From positions 24,908 through 88,907 of the forward strand of contig JABABD010000017.1 of the NCBI GenBank assembly GCA_014238425.1: a DNA stretch of 64,000 nt, written 5' to 3'. This DNA comes from Flavobacteriaceae bacterium (GTDB lineage: Bacteria; Bacteroidota; Bacteroidia; Flavobacteriales; Flavobacteriaceae). This document shows positions 47,122 through 54,861 of this stretch, piece after piece; position 1 is the stretch's first letter, and every line of letters starts with the position of its first letter. The translations under genes and the position numbers were made by a program. Under the pieces are notes generated by a model that saw only the letters and a program-made list of their open reading frames with translations, had not been told where the DNA came from and did not search any database.

Positions 47122-48669
47122 TTAATGTTCTATAAGACAACAAGTAACAGCTTGATTAATATACCCGTCAATATCTACAGTATTATAATCACCAGTAATG
47201 TTTGAACTTGACTGTACAAAAACTCCATAATTCAATCTTGAGGCTCCCGTTATATTATCATTAATGATTATTGGATAATTAATATTGATGTTAGAAGAGT
47301 ACCGTGTATGGATACCAATACTATAATTACTATTTGTTAAGCCAGTATTATAAATTTCAACATCAGATCCTGATAAAGTTCCTATGGTCGATTGAGGACC
47401 AGTAATATCTTCAAAAAGAATCCCATGTCTATTATTCTCTAGTCTTGTGTTATAAATTTCATAGCCACCTCTTAAAGGGTCGTTAGTAGAAAGTTCAGAT
47501 TTCACCCATATACCTACAGGTAGAATATTACCAGCTGGATTTGTAGAACTTTGACCATAAGTCGAAACAAATCCTTGATTGCAAAATATGTTGGCTCCAT
47601 CAATAATTGCTCTCGAACTCCTATATATATATACATTGTTTCTTTGATTATCAGATACCGTTATGTTTTCTAGTGTAACATCATCTGAGTATGTAACAGT
47701 AATACCATCTAACCCATTATCATGAGAGATAACACCATCTACAGAAGTGGTATGTGATGGATTTCCTGTACCATTTACGCTATTCGGTGCATGGCCAATA
47801 TTTAAACCAGAACCATTTGCTCCATATGTTGTGACATTGGAAATGGTATTTCTTAAGCCATTAATTGTAATATTAGAAAATAGCACATTAGAATTAATGC
47901 TTGTATCATAAGATACTAGATTTTGCAATTGCGTGTCATTCGTGCCAGAAGTCGAAAAACCACTTCCAAAATTATTAACTGTTGTGCTTCCATTAACATT
48001 TAAGTTTTGACATAACCTAAATATAATGGCAGTACCATCATTATTATACCCATCAATGTTACTACAAGTAATATTACGTGACTTTAAGGCAAAGATTCCA
48101 GCCGCTGGAGGTGAATTGTAATACTCTAGATTTACAGTTTCATTTGCACTAATATTGTTTAATACCGTTTTGTGACAATTTTCAAGTCTCAAACCTGAAA
48201 AGTAGTGAGAAGGTTCGAGATGAGATAAACCATCTTCGCCTGCATTGCCATCAATTGTTAGGTTTTCTAGAGTTATGCCCGAATTACCAGGTTCACCCTT
48301 AATAATTGAATCAAAATTATTTGCCAGCATATCAAAAACGGTAGTTGTCTCAGTTTCTCTTTCTATGGTTGCGCCAGAAAAATCAATATGAACATTCGAT
48401 GGAATTGTCAATGTTCCATCAATACAATATACTCCTGGATTAATTAAAAGAATTAAATTAGGTGGTGTTGTATTAAAAAGATTTTGAAGATTTGCACGAT
48501 TAACACTGCAATCAGCACTCGGGAATATTTGACTTCTGAATACCAACATACCTGATTCTCTTTCCTTTGTGTCTTCTAGTTCAAGGTCATTGGGTTGATT
48601 TTCTGAGCACCCGAATTGAAATAAAATCACTGCTACTGCTACTAAGTACAACCTAAAATATCTCATCAT
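47122..48669 (-). CDS. Right-handed beta-helix lipoprotein (pectate-lyase-like fold)
   Basis: This 515-residue protein has a lipobox Cys21 (FQFGC). Residues about 60-510 carry regular short Asn/Ser/Thr/Gly/Ile strands of a right-handed parallel beta-helix (GITLENLTIDGNAGEDGLSH, ENITVSDNQRNNVYIYRSS). The N-terminal NPGVYCIDGTLTIPSNVHID looks like the pectate-lyase-type start of the helix. No catalytic residues can be named; polysaccharide lyase, hydrolase or adhesin are all possible. Confidence 0.8.
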   Translation of the reverse strand: MMRYFRLYLVAVAVILFQFGCSENQPNDLELEDTKERESGMLVFRSQIFPSADCSVNRANLQNLFNTTPPNLILLINPGVYCIDGTLTIPSNVHIDFSGATIERETETTTVFDMLANNFDSIIKGEPGNSGITLENLTIDGNAGEDGLSHLEPSHYFSGLRLENCHKTVLNNISANETVNLEYYNSPPAAGIFALKSRNITCSNIDGYNNDGTAIIFRLCQNLNVNGSTTVNNFGSGFSTSGTNDTQLQNLVSYDTSINSNVLFSNITINGLRNTISNVTTYGANGSGLNIGHAPNSVNGTGNPSHTTSVDGVISHDNGLDGITVTYSDDVTLENITVSDNQRNNVYIYRSSRAIIDGANIFCNQGFVSTYGQSSTNPAGNILPVGIWVKSELSTNDPLRGGYEIYNTRLENNRHGILFEDITGPQSTIGTLSGSDVEIYNTGLTNSNYSIGIHTRYSSNININYPIIINDNITGASRLNYGVFVQSSSNITGDYNTVDIDGYINQAVTCCLIEH

Positions 48670-48725
48670 TGTTTTTTTATTTAAAAGTATTAATTATAAC
48701 TGGAGTTGGCTGAGTTAATAGCAGG

Positions 48726-49412
48726 CTATTTCTTAAAAGCTTTTAAATGCACCCAATACGTATTGTGAATCGTAACCTTGAAGTCTTTAAACCCTGCTTT
48801 ATCGAGCCATAATAAATGATTGTTTAGACTGTCTGGATTGTCGTATTCATTATAATGGTCCATCAACCAATCCCACTTGTCGCTATTCGGATAACTCACA
48901 CGAACAAATTCTTCCCACTCTTTTATAAGTTGTAGATGTTTAGTTGAAGCTCGATCGATCATAAGGTCTGAACATGAAAACATACCGTTATGATTCAATG
49001 AATCATAAATATTTTTAAAGAGAGATTGCTTATCTTTTTTATTGCAATGATGTATACTGAATCCAGCGGCGACCATATCAAATTGATGGTTCTTGAATTC
49101 AAAATCTTGGAAATATGATTGTACTGTTGATATGTGATACTGATTGAATTGCTTTTCACACAATTCTAGCATTTTGTCTGAGGCATCTAATAAGGTGTAC
49201 TGTGCTTTAGGGAACTTCTTTAATAATTCCCTGGTAACATTGCCGTTGCCACAACCTAGGTCGAGAATTTGTTTGGGATATAATTCTTTTGGTAAATGAT
49301 CTATAAAACCAGAAAGTAATTCGCGATAATGTGGTACGCAAGCGACCATATCATCTGTATAGTTCTTTGAGAATTCATTGAATTCTTCTAGTATATTTGA
49401 CTGAAGTTTCAT
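48726..49412 (-). CDS. Class I SAM-dependent methyltransferase
   Basis: This 228-residue protein has motif I QILDLGCGNGNVTREL (near residue 45), then YTLLDASDKMLELCEKQF and FDMVAAGFSIHHCNKKDK as motifs II-IV. It is soluble, and the substrate is unknown. It is the most downstream member of a minus-strand run of small genes from 51722. Confidence 0.82.
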   Translation of the reverse strand: MKLQSNILEEFNEFSKNYTDDMVACVPHYRELLSGFIDHLPKELYPKQILDLGCGNGNVTRELLKKFPKAQYTLLDASDKMLELCEKQFNQYHISTVQSYFQDFEFKNHQFDMVAAGFSIHHCNKKDKQSLFKNIYDSLNHNGMFSCSDLMIDRASTKHLQLIKEWEEFVRVSYPNSDKWDWLMDHYNEYDNPDSLNNHLLWLDKAGFKDFKVTIHNTYWVHLKAFKK

Positions 49413-49442
49413 AATGTTAAGTTATATAATAAAAAGAACTAT

Positions 49443-49901
49443 TTAAAAACTGAACAGATACCATTTATCACTACGTTTTACGAGCGTAATGGTTTCATGA
49501 CTTCTATTTTCCCCCTGAGGATGATCATACCAGATAGGTACTTTTGCATATTCTGTATTGCCATCCTTCTCATAAGCAACATCGCCAGTGATCTTACCCG
49601 ATTTAAAAATAGTTACGAATTCTGCCAGGTTTTGTTTAGCACTTTCTGAGGCATCAGTGCCTTCAATAGTATCTGCTAATTGTGTAATAAAACAAATGCG
49701 TTTGACATCTCGGTCGCTATAACCGTTTGGGTCGCATAAGGTGTATAGGTAATCAAATGTTCCTGATTTGGCAGCTTGAAAAATAGAATTTACCACATTC
49801 TTTGACGATTTTTGGTTGAATTTGAACGTCTTTGATTTTTGAGCATTGAGTATGAAAGAAAATGCAAGGCTAAAGTATAATAATACCAAAGAGTGTTTCA
49901 T
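49443..49901 (-). CDS. Secreted hypothetical protein, NTF2-like fold possible
   Basis: This 152-residue protein has a signal peptide (FILNAQ). The mature part has an alternating helix-strand pattern ending EYAKVPIWYDHPQGENRSHE followed by TITLVKRSDKWYLFSF, which resembles a lumazine-binding/DUF4878-like NTF2 fold. This is inferred from pattern only. It sits 30 bases upstream of the methyltransferase gene. Confidence 0.6.
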   Translation of the reverse strand: MKHSLVLLYFSLAFSFILNAQKSKTFKFNQKSSKNVVNSIFQAAKSGTFDYLYTLCDPNGYSDRDVKRICFITQLADTIEGTDASESAKQNLAEFVTIFKSGKITGDVAYEKDGNTEYAKVPIWYDHPQGENRSHETITLVKRSDKWYLFSF

Positions 49902-49972
49902 AGCGTTCTGATGATTAGTCTATTAAAGTTAATGATTTTGATATTATCCAACAAATTGAAGGTGTTTATAGG

Positions 49973-50446
49973 TTATTTTAATCCTTCTAATTGGGTAGTG
50001 TAATCATATTGAAGATCTTCATGAAGGCTAGTGATTTTCTTTTGAATGAAACTTATTTGACGGTCATAAAGATTCATTAGCGTACGATTTCGATCTATAG
50101 ATGGCGAGAAATCATTCAATTTTTCGCAAAAATAGAGGAGGAGCTCCACTTCAGTTTCCTTTTTAAGCGAATAGCGATTGTATTTCTTGATGAGCCTCAA
50201 AATCTTACGCACGCTTTTTTTTATATAAAAAAAACTGTCTCTATTAATGGTTTCAAACTGAGTATCAATTTCTTGTTTTACCGTTTGTATGTATCCATCT
50301 TCATCATGTGATTCAAACAATAAATAGGTAAGAAGCTCTTTATTCTCTTTCTTAAATCTAGACAATCGTAAACAGAGTTCCATTACGTCCTGATGTGTTC
50401 GCTCCTTAAGTTCTTTTTTTATCTCTGTGACAGAAACTGCTTTCAT
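49973..50446 (-). CDS. Conserved hypothetical protein
   Basis: This 157-residue soluble helical protein starts MKAVSVTEIKKELKERTHQD and has the block ENKELLTYLLFESHDEDGYI. The rest is Lys/Glu-rich helix (KKSVRKILRLIKKYNRYSLK). It resembles uncharacterised flavobacterial proteins and has no known motif. It is co-directional with the GNAT gene, 18 bases downstream. Confidence 0.6.
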   Translation of the reverse strand: MKAVSVTEIKKELKERTHQDVMELCLRLSRFKKENKELLTYLLFESHDEDGYIQTVKQEIDTQFETINRDSFFYIKKSVRKILRLIKKYNRYSLKKETEVELLLYFCEKLNDFSPSIDRNRTLMNLYDRQISFIQKKITSLHEDLQYDYTTQLEGLK

Positions 50447-50464
50447 GAATAATTTTTTGGGAAA

Positions 50465-50926
50465 TTACGTCTTTTTGCTAAGTTGCTTTTCAAAGCAGAC
50501 ACTATTCTCGATTCCAGCATATTGGCCATAATTTGTGATACGTTGATAATTATTTTTTTGATAAAGTGCTATGGCTTCTGGCTGGCGCTTACCTGTTTCT
50601 AACAGACATGATGTAAATCCAAGTTCTAAAGTCCAATTCTCTAATCCTATCAGAACTTTGGTCGCTATGCCTTTTCCTCTATATTTTGGAATGGTATACA
50701 TACGTTTAATTTCCATGCTACCCGTATTAAATACTTTAAGGGCCCCACAAGCAATAGGCTGATCATCATCATATAATACGATCACATTATTAAGGGATGT
50801 TAGTGTATTGAATTGTGCATAAAATGAATGTTCTTCACCATCTTTTTCTGCTAAATCACTATCGAGTTGTTTCACTAGGCCTATGAAATCTTGGTGTTTA
50901 GAATTAGTCCTAATTATCTTTGTCAT
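50465..50926 (-). CDS. GNAT family N-acetyltransferase
   Basis: This 153-residue protein has the acetyl-CoA-binding motif A in IKRMYTIPKYRGKGIATKVL (R-G-K-G-I-A) and motif B TSCLLETGKRQPEAIALYQK followed by NNYQR. It probably acetylates a small amine or peptide; the target is unknown. It lies 5 bases from the next upstream gene. Confidence 0.88.
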   Translation of the reverse strand: MTKIIRTNSKHQDFIGLVKQLDSDLAEKDGEEHSFYAQFNTLTSLNNVIVLYDDDQPIACGALKVFNTGSMEIKRMYTIPKYRGKGIATKVLIGLENWTLELGFTSCLLETGKRQPEAIALYQKNNYQRITNYGQYAGIENSVCFEKQLSKKT

Positions 50927-50931
50927 CCTAT

Positions 50932-51255
50932 CTATTTTGGCTCTAAGGACATGACGTAGTCGAAACTTTTATCAAGATAAACAGTAAGTGCGTCTAGGTC
51001 TTCTAGCAAGCGATCAGGAATAAGCACATATCCTTTCATAACGGCCCCATATGATTTGTAAATAGTGGTGTCATACTTTTTCATAAAAGCCTCTTGGTCT
51101 TCCTTACTGAATCTAATGCCTATTTCGCAAGCTTTATTAAACAATGAGAACATGTAGCCATTAGCAGAGGTATAGGGCATGGTCTTACCTTTTCTCTTAA
51201 ATCTCGAGCATTTAGCGACGAGTTGGTCATAAATTTTTAGTTTGTCTTCCCACAT
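50932..51255 (-). CDS. Conserved small protein, possibly TfoX-N-like
   Basis: This 107-residue protein has the block KGKTMPYTSANGYMFSLFNK and ends LLEDLDALTVYLDKSFDYV. The beta-hairpin-helix pattern resembles the TfoX N-terminal/YjbR type fold, but I cannot confirm it. It is part of the minus-strand cluster with the GNAT and GIY-YIG genes. Confidence 0.6.
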   Translation of the reverse strand: MWEDKLKIYDQLVAKCSRFKRKGKTMPYTSANGYMFSLFNKACEIGIRFSKEDQEAFMKKYDTTIYKSYGAVMKGYVLIPDRLLEDLDALTVYLDKSFDYVMSLEPK

Positions 51256-51279
51256 GGTTTAAAGGTAATTAATTCTCAA

Positions 51280-51630
51280 TTAATTAAACCAAACTGCATA
51301 ACGCTGTCTTCGTAATTCTAATGCTAAGGTTTCTTCCATTTTCAATGCAGCATCTCTTGATGTTAATGGATTTATATGATTATACAAACTGGGTCTCAAA
51401 TACATGCCGTATGTCTCGACAATATTAGAAGATAATTTATACCCTTTTTTATTTCTGTAGCCTGTTTTATGCTGTTCAAAACGTTCTTTTGGTGTTTTAC
51501 TTGTCATACCAACATACAAACATTGTAATATGCCATTAAACTGAGGATTTGCCTCTCGAAATTTTTTGTTCTCGTTGAAAACGCGTTTAGACAATTCAAT
51601 GACATATATGTGGTATTGTACTCTAGACAT
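51280..51630 (-). CDS. GIY-YIG-like nuclease domain protein
   Basis: This 116-residue protein shows the GIY-YIG hallmark as YHIYVIEL, a longer insertion, then CLYVGMTSKTPKERFEQHK (the YIG-like strand and Arg-helix). KMEETLALELRRQRYAV holds a Glu in the expected metal-ligand region. It is a single-domain protein and could be a nuclease or an inactive relative. Its ATG overlaps the stop of a 30-codon frame (TAATG). Confidence 0.65.
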   Translation of the reverse strand: MSRVQYHIYVIELSKRVFNENKKFREANPQFNGILQCLYVGMTSKTPKERFEQHKTGYRNKKGYKLSSNIVETYGMYLRPSLYNHINPLTSRDAALKMEETLALELRRQRYAVWFN

Positions 51631-51722
51631 TAATTCATTTGATTAGATGAGAAAATAAGATCTAATAAAATTAGTAGTGAGCTTACGACAATTATTATTT
51701 TGGGTAGATTTTCTTTATTCAT
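51630..51722 (-). CDS. Possible 30-residue membrane micropeptide coupled to the GIY-YIG gene
   Basis: This short frame starts with ATG (51722) and encodes MNKENLPKIIIVVSSLLILL, then DLIFSSNQMN and TAA. One hydrophobic helix of about 16 residues follows a short polar start. The TAA overlaps the ATG of the GIY-YIG gene by one base (TAATG), a geometry that favours translational coupling. No family is known. It could be a leader peptide or chance. Confidence 0.4.
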   Translation of the reverse strand: MNKENLPKIIIVVSSLLILLDLIFSSNQMN

Positions 51723-51783
51723 GTTATTGTCTTGTTTTCTATTTTCTCGTTATTCTGAAGTTTAAATTTAGCAAAATTTAAGT

Positions 51784-51839
51784 AGTAACCTTACTGCTAT
51801 TGAGGTTACTTGCTGAATTATACATGTTGTTAACAAACG
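51784..51839 (-). repeat. Palindromic cassette element A (partial)
   Basis: It contains the conserved end GAATTATACATGTTGTTAAC at 51815-51834 and an inner perfect stem AGTAACCT / AGGTTACT (51784-51791 with 51803-51810). The opposite arm is unclear; a TTTAGCAAAATTT at about 51767-51779 could match the internal AAGTTAGCAAAA seen in elements D and E. It lies 13 bases beyond the stop of the minus-strand gene at 51852. Confidence 0.6.
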
Positions 51840-51851
51840 TCGATTTGATTT

Positions 51852-52226
51852 TTATTTTATTAACCTGATAATCAATAAAAGAGAGATCTGCAATATATTT
51901 AGTATTGTCCCAGGTACAAGATACCAAAGAGAGCATACACTTACAGCTAACAATCCTTTCCAAGCCCATTCTAAATTTATAGCAAAGCAGTATGTTAATA
52001 TCAGACCAGAAAATCCAAAACTCACAAAGATTGCTTTCATAAGTGTAGATTTGGGCTTAATACCAATAGATTCAACTATTTTACTCCAAGGCCCAAGTTG
52101 TCCAGCATACTTACCAGATTTAGGTTTCACATATTCGCCAACAATCAATCCTCTAATTCCATCAATGGACATAAAACCAAAATTCAGAATGGCAAAAAAG
52201 ATAACTAACCATTTCAATACTGACAT
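51852..52226 (-). CDS. Small multi-pass membrane protein, hypothetical
   Basis: This 124-residue protein has three or four hydrophobic segments (about 4-26, 62-82, 86-102, 104-121). A polar loop at 30-58 contains VKPKSGKYAGQLGPWSKIVE. It resembles small flavobacterial membrane proteins of unknown role. The C-terminus ends at the first conserved palindrome, as expected for a cassette. Confidence 0.65.
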   Translation of the reverse strand: MSVLKWLVIFFAILNFGFMSIDGIRGLIVGEYVKPKSGKYAGQLGPWSKIVESIGIKPKSTLMKAIFVSFGFSGLILTYCFAINLEWAWKGLLAVSVCSLWYLVPGTILNILQISLLLIIRLIK

Positions 52227-52262
52227 TATTGTTGCTTTAGAATATTTGTTCTCATCGATCTG

Positions 52263-52294
52263 AATAAACCCTCGTTTTAATGGGTTTTATTTTT
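52263..52294 (-). terminator. Terminator-like hairpin behind the hotdog gene
   Basis: A stem AATAAACCC / GGGTTTTATT with one bulge (52263-52271 with 52282-52291) lies 15 bases past the stop at 52309. Nearly the same sequence appears at 53266-53295 behind the SRPBCC gene, so this is a repeated cassette-end hairpin. Confidence 0.65.
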
Positions 52295-52308
52295 TGTTAT
52301 CATTTGTT

Positions 52309-53004
52309 TTACTTGCTGTCGATCCAGATAGCACTAGCAACTGCACATAATCCTTTGCTTTCCGAATATATAGCAGTTCCAGAATAAAACTTTCTACCCT
52401 CTTTTCCTTTTAACCAGCCGATAACTACGCATTTTTCATTAATGCCTACTTTATGTTTAACTTGAGCTGTCATTCTACCCAACAATATCTTGTTGCTTTC
52501 TTCTAATACCAAAAGCCCGCCAGGACAGTCCAGAGCGGACCATAAAAATTCATTTTTAACATGACCTTTTTCATCAGATAAGAGCTTGTCAGGTTGCCAA
52601 GGGGCAGCTATCATTTCTCCATTAGAAGTTTTTCCAGGGAAAATACAGAGTGCATCTGGAGATTCTCTTTTGGGGCCACAGACAAAACAATAAGGGTAAG
52701 GATGTTCTATAAAGCCTAAATAGTTCTTTGAGGTCTCTAAAGCAACATTGAAATCAGGAGCTTGAGGAGCTTTAAAATCAACAACGCCTGGTTTTACAGT
52801 TGCAATTACTTCATTAGAATGCATTAATTGCAAAGATTCTTGATGAGCTATAATTTTCATTTCCCTACTTAATGGAGGAGGCTGGTGTAAGGTAATCTCA
52901 GCAATATAATCAACGCTATTTGCCAATCTCCCACAAACATAGCCACCATTTCCGCTATTTCTTGGGCCACAAAAACGTGGCTCTATAGTTAAATGATTTT
53001 CCAT
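52309..53004 (-). CDS. Hotdog-fold thioesterase-like protein
   Basis: This 231-residue protein has two halves; the second has FLWSALDCPGGLLVLEES, a typical hotdog helix motif, and KCVVIGWLKGKEGRKFYSGT strands. The first half (GNGGYVCGRLAN) could be a second, degenerate hotdog. A cysteine pair in CFVCGPKRES is notable. A thioesterase or acyl-binding role is inferred. It is followed by a terminator-like hairpin. Confidence 0.7.
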   Translation of the reverse strand: MENHLTIEPRFCGPRNSGNGGYVCGRLANSVDYIAEITLHQPPPLSREMKIIAHQESLQLMHSNEVIATVKPGVVDFKAPQAPDFNVALETSKNYLGFIEHPYPYCFVCGPKRESPDALCIFPGKTSNGEMIAAPWQPDKLLSDEKGHVKNEFLWSALDCPGGLLVLEESNKILLGRMTAQVKHKVGINEKCVVIGWLKGKEGRKFYSGTAIYSESKGLCAVASAIWIDSK

Positions 53005-53064
53005 TTGTCTTTCTTTCTAGAGTTTCTATTTTAATAACCGATCTTATATGATTTGTAACGAAGT

Positions 53065-53091
53065 AATGAATTATATACGTTGTTAGCTGTA
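53065..53091 (-). repeat. Palindrome end, element B (partial)
   Basis: AATGAATTATATACGTTGTT followed by AGC matches the conserved end of elements A, D and E. No matching opposite arm is seen within 130 bases on the left. Unlike the other copies it is not right behind a gene; the next gene stop on the right is 219 bases away. Confidence 0.6.
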
Positions 53092-53265
53092 CTTAAGAAT
53101 GAGAATCACATTTTGAAGTTAATCAAAAAAAAATCAATTTCAAGAAGGGCATGAACAATGCCAGTTGCAGGTATGTATCCAGGAATTGGTATTAAAGAAG
53201 ATATTATTACGGTTGTTCTTCAAATTGACTTTGAGCTCGTAAGTTCTTTAGTTGCTGTGATATAG

Positions 53266-53295
53266 ATAAAAAACCCTCGTTCTAATGGGTTCTAT
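53266..53295 (-). terminator. Terminator of the ArsR/SRPBCC operon
   Basis: Read on the minus strand, the stem AACCC / GGGTT (53287-53291 with 53272-53276) is followed by a T run. It is nearly identical to the hairpin at 52263-52294. Confidence 0.75.
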
Positions 53296-53309
53296 TTTAT
53301 AGTCGCATT

Positions 53310-53759
53310 TTACTGATTTTTGGAAAGATGCTTCACCTTTTCCAGTGCTTTTGGAAATGTGATTGTCATAAAGTCCAGATGTTCATCAAGGACATCTATT
53401 TCGACAGTAAGTGTGTTGTAGTCTGTTCCTTCAGTAAGTGTATAAATTTCTGTGGCTCCCGACCATGTTTTTGTTTCATCGTTAATGGGTTGTTCCTTTC
53501 CCTTTAACACATTTCCAATGTGCTTAAACAGCATAATTTTATTTGGAATGTGTTTTTCGATGATGCTGTAGATACCACATTGATTTGGAGAAAGGAATAA
53601 TACTTTACTGCCTTCTTTCCAATTATCGGTAATGGCATAAGAGCCTTCAAAGAACACGCTGGCCCAGTCACGATAGAAACTCTCATTCCAGAGTGCTTCC
53701 CATATCTTAGTTTTCTCTGCCTTAATATCAATTGAAAATAGTAATCTGTTTATCTTCAT
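53310..53759 (-). CDS. SRPBCC (AHSA1/START-like) protein
   Basis: This 149-residue protein has an N-terminal SIDIKAEKTKIWEALWNESF, matching the SRPBCC/AHSA1 family, and helix ITFPKALEKVKHLSKNQ at the C-terminus. These proteins bind small hydrophobic ligands. It is the last gene of an operon with ArsR and another SRPBCC protein (23 bases apart). Confidence 0.8.
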   Translation of the reverse strand: MKINRLLFSIDIKAEKTKIWEALWNESFYRDWASVFFEGSYAITDNWKEGSKVLFLSPNQCGIYSIIEKHIPNKIMLFKHIGNVLKGKEQPINDETKTWSGATEIYTLTEGTDYNTLTVEIDVLDEHLDFMTITFPKALEKVKHLSKNQ

Positions 53760-53782
53760 AATGTATTCGTTGAACTTTTATA

Positions 53783-54226
53783 CTATAGCTTCAAGGCGTT
53801 TCCATTTTCTAGGTAGTCTTTTAACGATTCATGGATAAGGAATTTCCAACCGCCAATAAAATTATCTCTAACCAAATCAGGATTGTCTCTAGGAAAACTT
53901 TCAATTCCTTCATGAGTGAGCTTCAATTTGGTGTTATTGCCTATAGGAAACAATTCAAACGTAACGAAGGAAATCCCTGAATATCCTTCATATTTCCAGG
54001 AATACTTGAGTTTTTGAAAAGGTATTATGTCTAAAATTTCGCATATATGAGCATAACATCTGTCTTCTTTGCCACCTTCAAAATGAAACTTCGTACCAAT
54101 CTCTAACTTGAAATCAGCAATGTCAAAATACCATTTTTTCATTAACTCTTTTTCGGTAATTGCACGCCAAACAAGGGCTATTGGTGCATTGAATTCTTGT
54201 TCTATTATTAATAGTTTGTCATCCAT
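53783..54226 (-). CDS. SRPBCC/AHSA1 domain protein
   Basis: This 147-residue protein has IIEQEFNAPIALVWRAITEK followed by ELMKKWYFD, the family N-terminus, then FVTFELFPIGNNTKLKLTHE and a long C-terminal helix (FIGGWKFLIHESLKDYLENG). It is usually paired with ArsR-type regulators, as here (12 bases downstream of the ArsR gene). The ligand is unknown. Confidence 0.88.
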   Translation of the reverse strand: MDDKLLIIEQEFNAPIALVWRAITEKELMKKWYFDIADFKLEIGTKFHFEGGKEDRCYAHICEILDIIPFQKLKYSWKYEGYSGISFVTFELFPIGNNTKLKLTHEGIESFPRDNPDLVRDNFIGGWKFLIHESLKDYLENGNALKL

Positions 54227-54238
54227 TTTAATTGTGTT

Positions 54239-54568
54239 CTATATTCCCTTTTTAGGTTTAGCTTGTAATTCTTCTAATAACTTGTCAAGTTGATTGAATT
54301 TTCCAGTCCACATCTTTCTGAAAGGCTCTAACCAATCGGCAACTTCTGTTAGTTTTTGAACTTCAAGATTGCAATAACGCTCTCGACCTTCTTTTTTTAT
54401 AGTGATAATACCACATTCTTGTAGATATTTGATATGTAACGATACTGCCTGTCTGGTCATGTCAAACCTGTCTGCCAAAGCATTGACATTCTGTGGTTTG
54501 CTTGTCAAGGACATTAGTATACTTCTTCTTGTAGGGTCTGCTATAGCATTAAATACATTTCTTTTCAT
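54239..54568 (-). CDS. ArsR/SmtB family transcriptional regulator (SdpR-like)
   Basis: This 109-residue winged-helix protein starts MKRNVFNAIADPTRRSILMS, with recognition helix FDMTRQAVSLHIKYLQECG and a beta wing TIKKEGRERYCNL. There are no cysteine metal sites (no CxC/ELCVC), so it is probably not a metal sensor. It is the first gene of a three-gene operon and probably autoregulates through palindromes at 54585-54624. Confidence 0.9.
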   Translation of the reverse strand: MKRNVFNAIADPTRRSILMSLTSKPQNVNALADRFDMTRQAVSLHIKYLQECGIITIKKEGRERYCNLEVQKLTEVADWLEPFRKMWTGKFNQLDKLLEELQAKPKKGI

Positions 54569-54583
54569 AATTTTTATTAAATA

Positions 54584-54628
54584 CGCAAGTAATTACTTGC
54601 AAATATATATGAAAGTATTTACTTGCGC
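54584..54628 (-). promoter_or_regulatory. Paired palindromic operator candidates for the ArsR-family regulator
   Basis: Immediately upstream of the regulator ATG (54568) lies the perfect palindrome GCAAGTAATTACTTGC (54585-54600). A second imperfect one, AAGTATTTACTT (54613-54624), is part of a TTTACTTGCG that repeats the right half of the first and its CGCAAGT inverse. Both are within 60 bases of the start. This is the usual place of ArsR autoregulation. Confidence 0.75.
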
Positions 54629-54701
54629 AATTATTTCAAGAAATAATAATCTTTAGAAGATAAGGACTGAAGTTAATTATAGCGAAGTGCAAATTGAAAC
54701 T

Positions 54702-54818
54702 AACAACATGTATGGTTTGAGGTGTTGAGGAACTAAGTTAACAAAATGAAACCAACATGCAGAAGCTTCGACTTTTTTGATTATGCTTTAAATATTATGA
54801 ATTAGAGACGTTACTGGC
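54702..54818 (-). repeat. Palindromic cassette element C
   Basis: Left end AACAACATGTATGGTTTG (54702-54719), then the internal AACTAAGTTA at 54731-54740, and right end ATGAATTAGAGACGTTAC (54797-54814), which is more diverged than in the other copies. It lies 44 bases beyond the stop of the gene at 54862. AGCGAAGTGCAAATTG just left (54681-54696) is a piece of the second repeat family. Confidence 0.7.
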
Positions 54819-54861
54819 TAAAGTAAATTATTTTCACACCAATATCTTGAAATTATAATAT

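Larger units (their letters stand above)
53005..53309. other. 305-base intergenic stretch with no convincing gene
   Basis: It holds one palindrome end (element B, 53065-53091), a terminator-like hairpin (53266-53295) and a 36-codon open frame on the plus strand at 53158-53268 that matches nothing I know. The long A run at 53126-53132 and the low complexity suggest remnants of a lost cassette. Confidence 0.6.

Noticed and set aside
53158..53268. 36-codon plus-strand open frame (MPVAGMYPGIGIKED...)
   Set aside because: It is short, has no recognisable domain and ends just before the terminator hairpin of an opposite-strand operon; chance is the simplest explanation.
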